Shown here in pieces: positions 24,201-39,900 of a stretch of DNA of 64,000 nt. The notes beneath the pieces were generated by a model, which saw only the letters and a list, made by a program, of their open reading frames with translations, was not told the origin of the DNA and did not search any database. The first letter of the stretch is position 1; every line of letters begins with the position of its first letter. The position numbers were made by a program, and so were the translations under genes. The DNA is from Anoplolepis gracilipes (taxonomy: Eukaryota; Arthropoda; Insecta; Hymenoptera; Formicidae). Location of the stretch: assembly GCF_047496725.1 (NCBI RefSeq), contig NC_132977.1:9461501-9525500 (forward strand), in the 5' to 3' direction.

Positions 24201-27200
24201 CATTTTGCTACTAGGCCTTGATCTATTGTAAAATATATTTTATACACATTTATTACATTAATAAATGTTAAGTAAAATCTTAAATAATAATATATTATTT
24301 TATTATGTTATTTACTATTTAATATAAGTAATAATATATTATTTATATGTATTATGTTATTCGCTATTTATAATCATGCAAAGTATCATTTAACGTTAAT
24401 AATTTGATATTGAAATCATATCGATGGAATATTAAAAAAAAATAATACGTATATATGGAGACAATAATAAATATATAATAAATATATATAAAAATTTATA
24501 AAAAATATTGAGAATATTGCAGTTTTCTATTTACATATGAGATAACGGCAAATATAATATCAACAACAAAAGCTTTTAGTGTTGCGATATCATTCTTATG
24601 ATGTTGATATTTTCGCATAAACCATGTTTTTAATCAGAATCGGATTCAATGGGATTGTAGAACACACCTGGAAGGTATTGGTCCAGATCCCTGTATACGA
24701 TTTCCACCATTTTCCATTCCATTTTCCTCTCGATTTTTCTGCAGCAAGCAAGAATTATCAGCATCTTCTTTGTTTTAGGAAACAATATGTTATATCTTCT
24801 TTGTATTAGAAAACAATATATTACATTTCATTTTGATTTTAAAGTACAATTGCGTTAAAAATATAAATAATATACATTATTTTTTAAATATTTTAAATAA
24901 AAAATATTAAATTTTTATTTACACAAAAGAATCATTTATATATCGGGATATCTTGTTAAAAGAACAATTATTACTTATATTTATTTTATCCACGAGATAC
25001 GACGAATAAATTTCAAATAATAGAAATAATAAATTATGGTCGTTATTATCAAATGCGTATCTTATACGTGAAAATAATATAAATATGAATACATGTTTTA
25101 TACAATAAAATTTTATTATAAGATAGAATTTTTCTCAGAAACGTCTTTGTACTTTTACTTGTAAAGAAGATTTAAATCTATGCGAAGTTATAGGTCGCAT
25201 AGAAAAATGGAATATCCTTGGATAAGACACGAATACCGGAAAAGACATGAATAAATTCGCGGATAGACTTAGTGAGCTTTTAAACAACTTTTTAACGAGA
25301 TCACGCCGGTATATTCATCAAGGCGATAAACTGAGTATTACGATCCAAACTTCGTTCATATAGAGATAAGATGCGGGCAATTTACCCGAATTTTCTGTTT
25401 TATGAATGAAATTTACCGTCGCTTTATAATGGATTATTCGTCGGTGTTCGCGGATTTTCTGTTTTTTCTTATAAAGAAAACAATTTGAAAACTGTCCGTT
25501 CGCTTAACAAGATAATTCTCAGAGATATTTTCGTATTTCAATCAAGAAATGAATAGCATCGTTTTCCGAGAGTTAAAGTTTTATGAGTTATTCTATATAA
25601 AATATATAATTCTAATAATACTTACTATAGAAATATTATACATATAATATTATGTAATATTATGTTTTGACAGCTATATTAAATTATATATCTGTTAGAA
25701 GTTTATAAGAGTTATTTAATATTGTTATTTATAAAATATAGCAAGATTGGTTTAAGCAGTACAATTTTTACAATAATTTTACATCACAAATAAAAATGTA
25801 TTAAATTAAAATACTAAAATATTTACTTCTAATTAGTTCCATCGAGGTCTATTCCACGCGCGAAAAGCATTTACTATCTTACAATTTAAATTATTGTGCT
25901 ACTGCTGCAGTATAAATCGCCTGTAATTCAATTTCCGCCTTCAATGTCATTAATTACTTCGCACCGACGAGGATAAAGTACGTACTACTATGGCAAATAA
26001 ATGAGAATAGAGATCGTGTCTACGTTCTTATTTCGGCAATGCTGTTTTTGATAAAATAAAGCATTAACATAGCAAGATTAAAAAAAAAAAATTTGTAATT
26101 ATAACTTAAGAATGTAGCAGAAATATAGCATCAACGATGGGAGAGAGTTAGAGTACTCGAAAATGTATTTTAAGTGATGATAGATGGATTTCTCACTTAC
26201 CTTGGGTGGCACGATAAGAAAAGTTTCTATTTTGTGTTGAGCGAGATAACTTTCCCGAGATCCTCCATTACCTGGCTCGACCTCAAATCGATCGCCCAGT
26301 TGTAATAGAGTAGCTTTCGTTATGTGAACCCTCCTTAAGATTGAAAATAATTGCTGTTAGTATAATGATAAATAAATAATAATTACTTTAGTACATATAA
26401 TGATAAGTAGATAATTACTTTATAATTATTTATACACAATAATCAATCATTATCTTGTAAGAGAAACCATTGATCAATAATATATTTGACGTATATAAAG
26501 CATTACAAAATTGTATAGTTTTATTATAAATTACTGTGATAAATTGAAGATGATCCCATCTTACTTACATATAATAAAATTGGAGATAATCCCATCTTAT
26601 TTATATACAATAAAATATATTTTCAATCTCGGAGTTTTACGCGATTCCAGTAAAAAAAATGGATATAGAAAAAAAATAATTATTATGAAATTATTACAAG
26701 TTTATTTTTTAACAGTATTCGACATTTGATTGAAAAAATTCCGTTTTCAAAATTGCTTAAGAAAAATATTCCTAATGCCAACGTTAAGTACTTCACTTTG
26801 TATGTAGTATGATGTTATTATATACATCAACTATCAACTCTACCGGAATGCCATATGGGATAATGCAAGTGGAGAAGTTTGCAATAGCGTTGAATCGTCT
26901 TACCCAGGCAGACCGCCGCTCTCCATGTGATTAGCCAGAGTCACGTCGTCGCTCCACACGTCGAATTGCCATTTCCGCAGTCCGAGAACTCCGCATAACA
27001 CGTTCCCCGTGTGAATCCCTATCCTCATGTCGACGTTAAAACCGGTGGCCTCGCGTACAAACCTACATGCAAAGAGATGTAATTTGCGAATACCACTTCG
27101 TCCTGCACTTACGCGCGCGCTAGCACTTATCACGCTCGCTACTCCCATTAAATTCAACGATTGCCCGAACATGAGTTTTGTTTATTTAATACGCGACTCA

Positions 27201-28288
27201 CGCTTGAAAATATTTAAAATAAACGAAAGTTTAAGTCTCCGGTTCTTTTTAGTGTTTAAAATCTAATTGATGCAATTTTCATTTAGTATTTACAATTGTG
27301 ATGCTATGAGAAATGATATATAAATTCAATATAGGGATGACAATTTGAGAATTAGCTGAAATTTAATTAAGCTTAGCGACAATGTTATCCGTCTTTCATC
27401 AATTCATTATTGCTTTCAAAAGAATTTCTCAATCATATGTATGTCGCGATATGTACGATGAGTCACGAAAACATGACAATTTTTGAAATGAAATAAATAA
27501 ATGCAATATAACTTCAATATTTATTTCTTGTCAGACAATAGGATATAGAATGTCATTTGAAAATATTTTGCGATTTTTTTTTAATTAAAAAAAATTTTTC
27601 ACATTTGTCAAATATCCTGCGCATTTATTCTATATTGCTCTAGTCTATCATGCAGATTTCGCATTGTTGTTTGCACTATATTGTCTGGTAAATGTAATTT
27701 TTTTCTTGTATATTAACAAACTCCAAGGCCAATATACAGGAAATAGACTATGTAGGATAAATGTAGAATTTGACAAACGTAAAAATTAAAAAAAAAATTT
27801 GTTTAAATGAATATTCTCGAGTAATATACTTAAATAGCATATAATTCTATTTTCTTAGTTATCTGAAAAATAAATATTTAAGTTATATTTTATTTATTTA
27901 TTTCATTTACTTATTCTTTGAAAATTGTCAGTTTTCCATGATTCACTCTATATAATCGGACGAAAAATATATTGATTTCTATTTATTATATAAACATGTA
28001 GTGATTATACTATTTATACATATTTATATTAACTATATATTTGTGTCAAGTATATATTTCGAGATAAGATTCATTACTGATACAAAAAATTATAATCTAA
28101 AGAAAAGATTTTTTATTTAATGCATTAGAGCTTGTTATTAAAATATAATGAGATATCAAATACTCAATAGCACTTATTAAAAGAAAATACAAGAATTTTT
28201 AAAAATAAATGAGCTATTGAAATTATGAAAGATAATGAAGAGAGAGAAAGAGAGAGACAGAGAGACAGAGATATAGAGAAAGAGAGAC

Positions 28289-28351
<63 letters not shown>

Positions 28352-30932
28352 TGTGAGGACACAACTGTGGTTACATCGGTCCTTTGATTCACAATGATCC
28401 ATAAATCCAATTAATGCATACGTAACTAAGCGACAGTATATCAATCATATAATCAGATCTGTGCGTGCTAAATTATCGTATTTCAATTTGTGAACAATGC
28501 CGTCGGCAAAACAAGTGTAATTAATAAAGCGCAATATGTGATAAACTATAGAGATATGTGTAGAACATCGAGATATCAACTATTATTCAAGAATGCAAAT
28601 AGTTAGCTGTGTAATAATGAATCATATAATTGATTTAATGTGCATTCTCTATTGCTTATTGTTTTAGTTGTTTTTCTATTTACCAAAGTAATGATGTTAG
28701 AAAATTATTGAAAATTTTGAAAAAAAATATTATAAAATTTGTTTCATTACTGTGTTTCTCAATAATAAAATTAAATATTTTCCGTAATGTATAAATAGAA
28801 ATATATACATAGACTACATGCATAATATTTGCTGAAAGTAATTCAAAAATTAAATAATTATGAAGTTATTAAAAATACATTTTTTTTCTAACAATTTCAA
28901 GCTAGTGGAATGATTAATAATATATAATTTAATAGCAAAAGTTATTACAAACTTAAAATTTTTTTCTTATTAATAATATTATTTGCCGTATTATACGAAA
29001 GAATAAAAGAGAAAGAAGAAGAACGTTACAACGATGTAATGTCACAATATTCCATATCTTTCATAGAAAAAATTTCTTCTGCATATAGAAGTAACGTTGC
29101 AATTATTTTTCACGTTTTTTTCACATTATTCCGCTTCGGATAACAATTTAAAAAAATTGACAGAGAAAAGCTTTCGTAACGAGCTGTCGCTCGTTAGTAA
29201 CATGCTGTAATTCTCTGTTATATTTTATTTCACCCTTACCTGATAGCATCAATCATTTGCAGCCCCATGTTCACGCAATTATAAGCATGATTCGGACGAG
29301 ATACCGGAAGCCCAGAAACGCAATAGTAACAATCGCCTAAAATCTTGATCCTCATGCACTGGTTATCCTACAAATCGTAAATCAATTTATTATTTAATAT
29401 ATTCCAAAATTATATTATAATTTAACTCACTCAACACGATTATTAAAAGTGGAAAATTTCAAGTAAAAAAAATAATATACTTTTTTATATAATGATCAAT
29501 TTTTTAGTAATTGTCGGAATAATTTTTTTGCATTCTTTTATCAGATGCGTACAAAATTTTTGCATTTAATACAAAAGTTTTACTGTATCGCGACATTAAT
29601 AATTCCACATAAATATTCATGTAACAACAAAAAGAAGTTATAAGTCTTCGTTATGCAATTATAGAATCTCTCAGTTTTGAGATTGAAAGATAATTTTCGA
29701 AAATAATATTTATTTATATAAACTATTCATTTGCATTTATATTATATTATATAAAAAAAAGTTTTGTAATAATTTACAAATTTTCTCCTATAGATAGTTT
29801 TCATTAGTTACAATATCTGTTTAATTAACATTCTATTGTAAATTCAATTAACTCTTTGTTACGCAAATTAAGAAGCCATGAGAAGTGCAGTAATTTATAT
29901 TATTAAGCACTACAAATTTCATGATTCCATCGCAAATCCGTGTTACATTATTCATTTTCAATAAATGCTATTTATTATAATAAGATTGTGTTGAATAAAG
30001 CATTTGTTAATTAATTGTCTTTTTGAAAGAATCTATTTTTCCAGAAACAGTCGTTCTCTTTTCTCATCGAAGATAGACTAGAGTATCGCCTGCGGCGATT
30101 TGCTTACGTAGATAATTAGATAAATACGCATGCAAAATATGGAAATGAACAGAAGCATTCCCGATGAAGTCTCGATAACCCCCGCGTATAAATTCCATTC
30201 ATATAAATGGTATAAAGTTTTTCCATCTGCGACATTGCTGCTCAGCGTGTCGCGAGATGAATATCCCGCCTTCTCTCGACACAATTGGGTTTCGAACGGC
30301 AAGGAAGGAACGAATGCGAAAAGTTAGAAGCCACAATATCCATTCGGAAAAATGCTACCGACGTTTATATAATATGTGTCATACCTCGTATTGTGACAAA
30401 ATAGGCCGCGTAGGCTTCAAAATATCGAGAATAAAGTTTGGAATTTTACTCGGCTCGTGTCGCATCTCGCATCACGCCCAATTTACAGGCTATCTTGAAT
30501 CTGACCTGGACTCTATCTAATTTGGATCGGTTAAACTACAATCCGATCTAATTCGGATATAGAACCTTAAGTATATATACCCATAAGTTACCGTTTGATC
30601 TAGAGAGAATCCTGTTTCTATCACCTAAGATGATATTAAAGATAAGATTCCATAAAGACTTTAATTTAAATTTAATATTATTTATTTAGATACAATCTAA
30701 TTTAACAAGATATGCATTTTGTAGGATATATTTGGATTTATGATAAAAAAGAATGCAAAAATAAACAAAGTTTATCGTGATAATATTTTACGAAGTTTAT
30801 AATTTTGTTATAAATACCATAACATTATGTAAAATTAATATAATTAAAATTAATAATATAATATAATTAAATTTAATATAAAATTGTAAGAAAAAAATTT
30901 GAAACGTTTTTTGTTTCTAATATATTATCTAA

Positions 30933-30988
<56 letters not shown>

Positions 30989-33900
30989 ATGTCTGTATAA
31001 TTGATTTAAAGTTAAGAAATTTTCAGTAAAGATTATTATTTTTTCTCTCTCTTGCATTTTTAAATCGCTATTTTATTCGCTTATATTTATCTCTCTTCTT
31101 TAGAACCTCTATTCTTCCCTTTTTCTTATTTAGTCCGATTTTATCAACCATGAAATTCAATGAAATATTATCGGGAAACAAATCGAGAGAATTGCTACGA
31201 TTATTATATAAATTGCGAAGCATTATTATTTTTTATTACATTGAAAAGAAAGCAAAAGAAAAATAATGTAAAACAGCTTTTAGGTTTCTCTATCTCTAAT
31301 TCTCTTAATGGAGTTTTATTATTATTATTTAATATCGTGTTAGTTATAAATGCAATAAATATTTAAAATTTTATGATAGTCAATATTTAATGATAATTAA
31401 ATGACAATATTATTTTATCTTACACATTATTTAATCTTCAAAGAATCTACAAAGAAAGATATTTATTCTGAAATAATATAATAAAGGATATTTATTCTGA
31501 AAATATCCTTTTTTTCAATCAAACTTGATTATTTATTTGATGTTTAATGTATGTATAGAGTTTGGCTCTCGACCACACTGTTTAACTTTGTCAAATGTGT
31601 GTCGCGAATAAATTTTTTTTCTTTTTCTCGTAAAAGTATATTTGCAATAAAAATGTTTACAGTGTAATTGTTCTTGTATTTGATTTCAGAATTAAATTTT
31701 TAGAATGGTGATTTCAATTTTGATAATAACTTCTCTCTACTATTAATTCGTTTGACACAGTTTTTTATGTAATTCCGTTAAAATTGATAAGTGTTATTTC
31801 AATATAAAGTGTTTTAATTAAATATGAGTATACAAAACTTTTTTTAATTCTAATATAAATTGCAAACACATATAAATTAAAAATAATTTTGAAAAACAAT
31901 TCTCTTTTTATTTTATTTATTTATAATGGTTTAAAAATATTGTTTTTTTACATTTCTTTTTTTGAAATAATTGACAAAATTGCAATACTTTGGCACATAA
32001 TTTTATTCGAAAAGTTGATTGATTTTTTTAAAGGTGAGATTATTCTATAATATTATTTCTACATCGTGAAATAATTTGTTGCTCGCGAATTGCGATTTAT
32101 CGCCTAAAGTCACTAATTACATGGCATTACACGACGATCCAAGGAACAAGAAGTTACGAGCTGCAGAAGATTACGTCGCATACATCCGGGTCTGAAATCA
32201 TCGGCAATAAATTTCAGTTTAACTAGCAAGAAGGAAATTGAATTTGGAAAATTTTGTCAACGTGGTTTTTCCGCCGATCGGAAAATTATGGAAATAACCA
32301 CCGTCTATCGAGAACAGTCGTGACTAATACAACGCAAACGTGTAGTAAGATTCTCTAAAGATGCGGAATTTATCCGCAGCATAATTCCATCATCGATTGG
32401 TATGCCTTTGGCACATTTTCATCGTTATTACGATTACCATCTGGAAGTCTGTTCTTTACCCGTGCGCAGTCATAATAAACAATTAAGTATACGCGGATTT
32501 GTTGATATTTCGCGAAGATATTCGATTGCACTTCCTGCAATATATCGGATATTTAATCCTTCTCAAAGTATGTTTAAACATTCCAATATTCGATAATTGG
32601 AAATTACAGCAATTGGTAAAAATTTTATGCCTGAAAAATTTAATGACATATTTCTAAAGAACTCTGAATATTTTTAGAAAATTGATTGTTAAAATAAAAG
32701 TTCTATATTCTCTGCTTTTATAGAGTAATAAAGTATAATAGTCTTAGTTGGCAGGAAGCCAAATTTTTCATTGCTTTTGAATTTCAACATGTTCTTTAAA
32801 AATAAATCTTTTAATTAAATATTTAGAAAATAATTTTACTAAATTAGAGGATTTGTAATATAATCTTTATCAATTTTAGCTAGCATTAGCTTAGTTAGAA
32901 TTGACTTTTATCAAAATTAACTCTTTCTTTTACGCGTCTTCTCTAACACGTGGCAACATTTATAGCTTGATTTGTGTGAAATCTTATCAAAACCGTAATG
33001 CGTAGACAATGGCAAAAATAGTTATTCGAGAAAATCAAACCCAACGACTCAAGTCGCACGTGTAAGTAGTTTGGTCTTTTTGCTCGGTCAGCACGAAATG
33101 ACTTTCGCAAACTCGGAAATGAAGAGAAGACGATCTGCAGAACGACACGCACACAGCTTATACAGCTATCTGCGCTGGACCAGGGACCAGCGTGTAGCAC
33201 TTGGATCCATGCCTCGGGTGTGACGCTATAAATCCTTCCGGCTGCTATAAAAGCGAGTTATGCGATCCCTTAAAGAGCCGGAGGCCTTGGGGCGCTTGCA
33301 ACGTGACCCTCAGTGGGCGAGATTTAGCAAGTTCTTAGCCAGCTAAGCTTTTAGCTTTTCCGACCAAACATTTGACTTTATAAATTACATACTAAAACTT
33401 GCGTGATCGATAACGCTACTGATTGATAACGACAATCTGTTGCGGTCATACGAGAGAATTGAAAAATAAATGCAACTCAATTTTAAAAATCCGCTCGTCC
33501 GCGAATGCAATCCCTTCAGCGCCGGAAATGCATGTCGTGTATTTGTAAATCAATATTAGTTTTTGCCGATACGAGTTGTTGATATGAGTTTACAATTTTT
33601 AGGCAAATAGTTTTGAAAACTCTAAAAGAAATAATGAAAACTAATAAATAAAAAATATTGCCAATCAAGATGTAGGCATAAAATATTATGAAAGTAATTA
33701 TTAAATGTCATTTTTGATACGTATTGTTTACACAAAATTGAATATTTCGACTTTTTCATAAAAATCCATAAAAATTCTTTTAAAAGGGAACAGTTGTAGA
33801 CTTTTTTATCTCAATAATGCTAAGAGATGCTAAATTTTTTCTCAATGTGTTAAAGCATTGCTTCCTCCAAAACTCGAGAATATTGTTTATTATCATGTTT

Positions 33901-36900
33901 CATTGTCGTTTCGAAAGCAATCTTCCACGTTAATGTAACATGACGTGGAAGTCCATGCTTTCTCTTTTCCAGAGAGAAAGAATGCATTTGATTATGAAAG
34001 AGAAGTACGCAATACTGTACATTCTGTCTTCTCTCATAGCCTTATTAGACTGCAGATTTATTAGTCTAAGGCCCGATTGCATCAACATTATTTTAGCTTT
34101 AAGCGAGACTTAAATATATATCTGTCTTTATTCATTTAGAAAGAAAGATAAAGATAGACACATGTTCAAGTCTCACTTAAATCCAAAATAATGTTGGTGC
34201 AATCGGGTCTAAGCACTTGTCTTTGTGATGTGTGGAAAATACAAAGAACGGTATAAAACTACGTTTCTCTAGCATTTTTATCGAATTCAAATTATCCCAT
34301 TAAAATGCGAAACTCCTCTTCTGTAGTTAATTTTTCATGCATGACCATAATTAAGTTTTACATGTTAATAAATCAATGTTTTTTATTGAAGCTAGAAAAT
34401 ATGTATGTCACGATAGCATGAAAATTTTATTTTTAATTTTGATATTTATTATTATATATAATATAATAATACTTTATATTTAATTTTTTATCGACATTTA
34501 GTAGATATAATTTTTGCAAATTGGAATCAATGTTATAATTCAGGAAAAGAAAAATGAAAGACAGCCGTTAGCGAGAAACAAATTGCACACATTTTTGCAA
34601 ACGAGATATGTGTGTCAGCAGATATGTATGAAAGAAACTCTTCATCACTCTATCACAGTTTGATTGAACGACATTCAATATTTGTCAAAAAAGTGCAACC
34701 CTCGTCGCAATATAACACATCACGCTATCTCGTTTATTATTTTTTAGCCAAAATAATCTATCATTTTTGCAGAACTCTACCACTGTAAATTACAAAATGC
34801 ATTGCGATTTTCCATTTTCTTTCATTTCTCTCTCTGTGCTTTCATCTTATTTTCTATTATATTATGTAAAATATACACGTAGGATTTTTTTTTCTCTAAC
34901 GTGCATTTTTATAAAAATATTACACTACACAATCTATGTACATTCAAATTATTTACGTAGTAACAAAAAATAGAAAGCATTTTTTTAAATGTAATGTATT
35001 TTAATTTGCGTTTTAAAATTGGTTGTCATTTATTATTCAACGGGAGAACTATAGTTTGTATTCATCAGGCAAAATTTTTTTAATAATTCAGAAGCTCCGT
35101 TTAAAATTGGAGTTAATTTTTTAATTTTTTCAACAAAATTAAAACTACAAAAGTCTTATACATATTTATAGCTAAAGCTTTAGGAAGATGTAGGAAATTA
35201 TAAATTAGAGTTAATTACATAATAAAACATGTGATGGAACGAATAAATGTGAAAAAATAAAAATAAGTTTTATTTTAATAGAATTTTTTAGTGCTCACTT
35301 TTTGTATATAAAAAAAGATAAAAGAAAAATTATTTAATATTTATAAGCTTCGAGTATAAAAATGTAAAAATATAATATAAAAGGTATAATGAGATATAAA
35401 AATGTAAAAAAATAATATAAGATTATAAGATTATGTTTTTATTTGTGCTTTTTACAAATACTGAATTGTAATAAGCTACACAATTTACAAACTTCAAAAG
35501 ATGTAATTTTCAATATATTAAAACAAACACATTTAACCGAATAACATTGCAATGGATTATGGCAAACTTGAAGTATAAACATTTATTACGCATAAATAAA
35601 ATAAAAAACAAATAAGTGCTATGTACTTGTATTAGTATTTCATACTTTTTTGATGGAGATTTATTTATGTCGAATCACGAACCGAGAAATTTATTTAGTT
35701 AAGAGGAACTCTGTTTTAAAGCCGTGTTGACAGATTGACGGAAGAATTCAATTTGCCTGCGCTGCTGAAAAATGTTCTGTTTGAATCGTTAAACGGAGGT
35801 AAACGCACAAACTAAAATCAGAAATATCCTTCAAATGGAGCTTATAAATATCAGATAGTTGTTAAAATTGCAGCATTTAATGTAACATGTTTTTTCTTTG
35901 AGTCACAAAAAATTTTCAACGATTATTATATCATATTATCATACATACAAGCGGAAGAGAGTTTTCCTAACTAAAACTAAAAAATTCTTCAAAAATATTA
36001 GAAATTTTGTTTATATTAAAATTATAATAAAATGAAATGTTTGTGCATTTTAAAAAATAACTTTTATTAAATAATGAATGTTATTAAATTAGAAATGCTT
36101 GAATATTATTCTTACATATCGTACAAATTAAAAGTACACACTTTCTGTCTTTCTTTGCACAAGCTATAGACGATCGTATATATCGGGTCTGTTGATAAAG
36201 GGGGTAAAAGGTTTCAGATATTTTATTTACTCTGCATTAATGGATCCCTAGTCAATCTTAAGTTAGTAGATGACGATAATACGTATACCGAACAAAAAGA
36301 TCTAGTGGTTTTTTCTCTTTTTATTGATCCGAACATTGAACGCTTGTCTCGTGTTGAAATCAAATTCAAAAATAATACATTTCTAGACGTATATTAATAA
36401 ACAAAGGAAAATATATAATGAAAATATGTATATTGAATGATTTATTTTATACGCATCTTTTTATAGACAAAATAATTCTTTTATGCAATCACAGAAAGCG
36501 TTTTATCAAATTCAAAAGTTTACTTTTACTTAAACTGAAAAATTAATTGAAGATAAAATAAGTTAATTTAATTTAGATTTAGTTTGCTCTCTTACCTGTG
36601 CTATTTGATCAAACCTGCCGAAGAGCTCGTTGAGAGTCTTTACGAGATCGGAAGCTGAGAGCTGTTCCGATAGAGGTGTAAAGTTGACAATGTCCGCATA
36701 AAGAATACTACGCAACAAAAATATTTTAATTTCAAAATTACATCTCTTGTGCAAATTTTCTCAAAATATAAAGATATTTAAGACATAAATGACAGATTTT
36801 ACAATCGTTTTTTATAAATATATTTATAATTTAAGTATAATAGTTTTATATTATGTGTATTTTTTCTACATAAACAAAGAAATCAAGAAGATTTTTAAAA

Positions 36901-39900
36901 AATTATTTAACGTAACCTAACACTTTATTAAAAAATATTAATATAAAGAATAAATTTATGTTTGTATAGAGTAATTTATTTTTCTATTAAATTTTATATT
37001 TTCAACATCATTTATTTTACATTATCTTATTAATCTTGGGAGCATCTAAAAAATATATCTTAAAGCAGAAGCATATTGAGAAAAAATTTGCCTTTGATCG
37101 ATCGTTTGAAGTTTAAAGTGCATATGAATTAAATTGGATGCTGCACAATCGCGTACACACGTGACTTAAATTCAGACATTGCTGTACGAGGCATAAAAGA
37201 AGGAGCAATCAAAAGCGATATGCGACTATGCTGCGTGCATTTAATTCGATGTATCTGATGTATTCGAGAGATGTAATCGATATAATCCTTATTATTTTCG
37301 ATATAATCGTCGAAAAAACTAAATACGCGTCTTTTAAAAACACTGTTTAAATTATTTTTTTGTTCTTGATTTTACGAAATATGACTTTACATTATTTTTA
37401 ACGTTAACTTTTCTCGTTGTACATTCAAACGGATATTTGTATAAATAACTTCTCGTAGGACAGATATCAAGAAACAATTAAGATATAAATGTTGATTATT
37501 TTACAGAATTAAAATTATATAATTAATTCAAATATATTTATTTATTTCGAATTTGTAAAAAGGAAAATGATATTTTTTTAAATGTCAATTAAAATAATTA
37601 TATAAAGATCCGTTTCGTTTCGATCCGATTACGATCAAAGAAATGAATCATAAATTTTAACAACGTACCTGACGTTATTATGTCGTTGTACATACATTTC
37701 TTGAAACGTGGTTTGCTTATGCTTATTAGCTTCCTGACAAGCATCCGCCATTTTCAGCATTATACTTCTTTTTACCTGCAATAAAATATTATAATAATGT
37801 ACTAATTATTTTTTAAAATGAAAACATATACACATATTGCAGGCTTTTATAAAGTACTCTTTATATAAAAGCTTTGTGGTAATTAGATTGACCATTTAAC
37901 ATAATCAAATATTCAATTCAAACATTTGTGTATATATTCTTATGACCAAATTGAAAATTTGTGCATTATGCAATATCGTATGGACAAAACATTGTATATA
38001 GCCAATAGTATTCGATTTGTAGATTAATACACAAATCATTCATTCAAAGTCATAAATTATTCATGTCATACGTAAATATCGTTATATATGATCCCCATAA
38101 CAACGCTTGCATTCGAAACAATCGGAATCTGAATTGCAACTGATTTCAATAAAATACAAATCCGCTTCGCATCGTAAGTACTATTAAAAATAATCGACTT
38201 CTTGATCGGATTTTCTATACAATAAGTTGCAAGTAAAAAAATATTACTAAAAAATAACAGTATAAAATATATTCATATTTAGTTATTGTTATGAAGAATG
38301 CTTTTGTAAATAATCGTAGATATAGAGTTGTTAACACTTAAATCTATCTAAGTAGAGAATCGGGTTTGCGTTAAATCTGTTTGTTTAATTATTATGATAA
38401 TTATTATGATAATTTGGATATGTAACAAAGATTATGTATATCTAAAATTGAAGACGTGTGAAATTCAGAGTCACTGCGATAGAAAGGATCATTGTGTGTA
38501 CAAGGAGTATTTGTGTAAAGGGGGAACGTTTACACACTTCTTGGGTTCTAATGATAGATTCCAACATTCTGATACTATCTCGAATTTATGTATATTATGT
38601 AACGTTATATACTCTGGAGCTCTTATGCGCGCGAACGGCCGTGTCTCTTCTCAGAGATGTAATTAACACGACCACGAAGGCCTTCCGACTGATTGCTCCT
38701 CCGCGCGTCCCATAAATAACTGACATAAAACTTTTGCTATAAAACATACATCTTATCCGTCTCCTGTTTCAAATGAGATTCTTACTAATCAGAATCCAAT
38801 TTAATGGAGATAAATTTTACATCGATCTTTAATTACCGTTGAGGAACTTCTCGAAAGTTGATTTTTATTGCAGCGCGATATCTCTCTTAAACTGATCTGC
38901 ATCATAAGATCGTACTTAATATATGTAAAGTACGATGAAGACAATCGCGTTTAGAAATTAACTTTAGAATTTAACTTTTACTTCTGTTAAAGAAACTAGT
39001 TGTTTTTTGCTAGAGAACAAATTTTACCTCTCGCACGATTTTATTAAATTAATTTTGTAGTTATGATATAGTTTAAAACCGAATATATCGTGAGCTAAAA
39101 TTTAATTAAACATTAGTCGATTGATGATCGCGTAAAAAGTTTTAATACACATATTTCCACAGCACACACAAGCGAAAAACTCATCGCTTGTACTTCTATA
39201 ATGAACCGTAATCCAGATTTTAATTAGATTTGCTACATTTTTATAGCTCACCTCTGCCGCAATATAAGCGGGAATAACGCTCAGCAATAATTGCTCCTGC
39301 TGTTCCCTCTCGCATTCTAGTTTGATTCGCGACTCAATCACTGTCTTTGTGCCTGAGAAAGTTTTTCGATGGGCCGTTGCCGTCAGGATCCTATAGTACA
39401 TACCTGCGAGGATAGCAGCCAGGAGAAACACGATCTCCACAAGGATCTGTTGAACAAATATATTTGATTATTTAAAATATATCGTATATATCGATTAAAG
39501 CATATTCTTGGAAACTTTAGTTTCTAATAAATTTTAAAATATATTGATAAATCGTTTATTGCAATGTAACATTAGAAATTTAGCATTTTTAAAAGTTTTG
39601 TTTTTTATTTACTAATATTTTCTCGATATATATCTAAAAATAGAATATCACTTTTTACTAATTAAAACATGTTTTAAGAAATCTTTTATTTTTTTATTGT
39701 GTGGTTTATTATATACACAATATACACTAAATTAAAAAAAAAAAGAAATTATTAAAAATCTCAGCTACATTTACCTGAATTACATCGTAATAGCTCGAGA
39801 GATCCTCAAAGATAAATCTTCTCGAAACATGCGTGAGAACCAGGATACAACCGATGATAAGCGGTATTTGCCATCTCATTTTAGGCAAAATGGCGATTAT

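Larger units (their letters stand above)
29368..36595. other. Ac76E: 7.2-kb cyclase intron within C1a
   Basis: Mostly AT-rich. It holds a (TA)n(TG)n tract at 30936-30988, a GC-rich promoter-like island at about 32,930-33,350 and a MITE-like hairpin at 34066-34213. No exon of the cyclase is missing here because the protein is continuous across the junction. Confidence 0.85.

Noticed and set aside
28164..28444. Three minus-strand ORFs rich in Ser-Leu repeats
   Set aside because: They are the translation of the (GA)n microsatellite in different frames.
35734..35798. Exon-like plus-strand segment (acceptor GTTGACAG, frame TEEFNLPALLKN, donor GAG/GTAAAC)
   Set aside because: Isolated 65 bp with no partner exons and no family match; most likely chance or a decayed transposon piece inside a cyclase intron.
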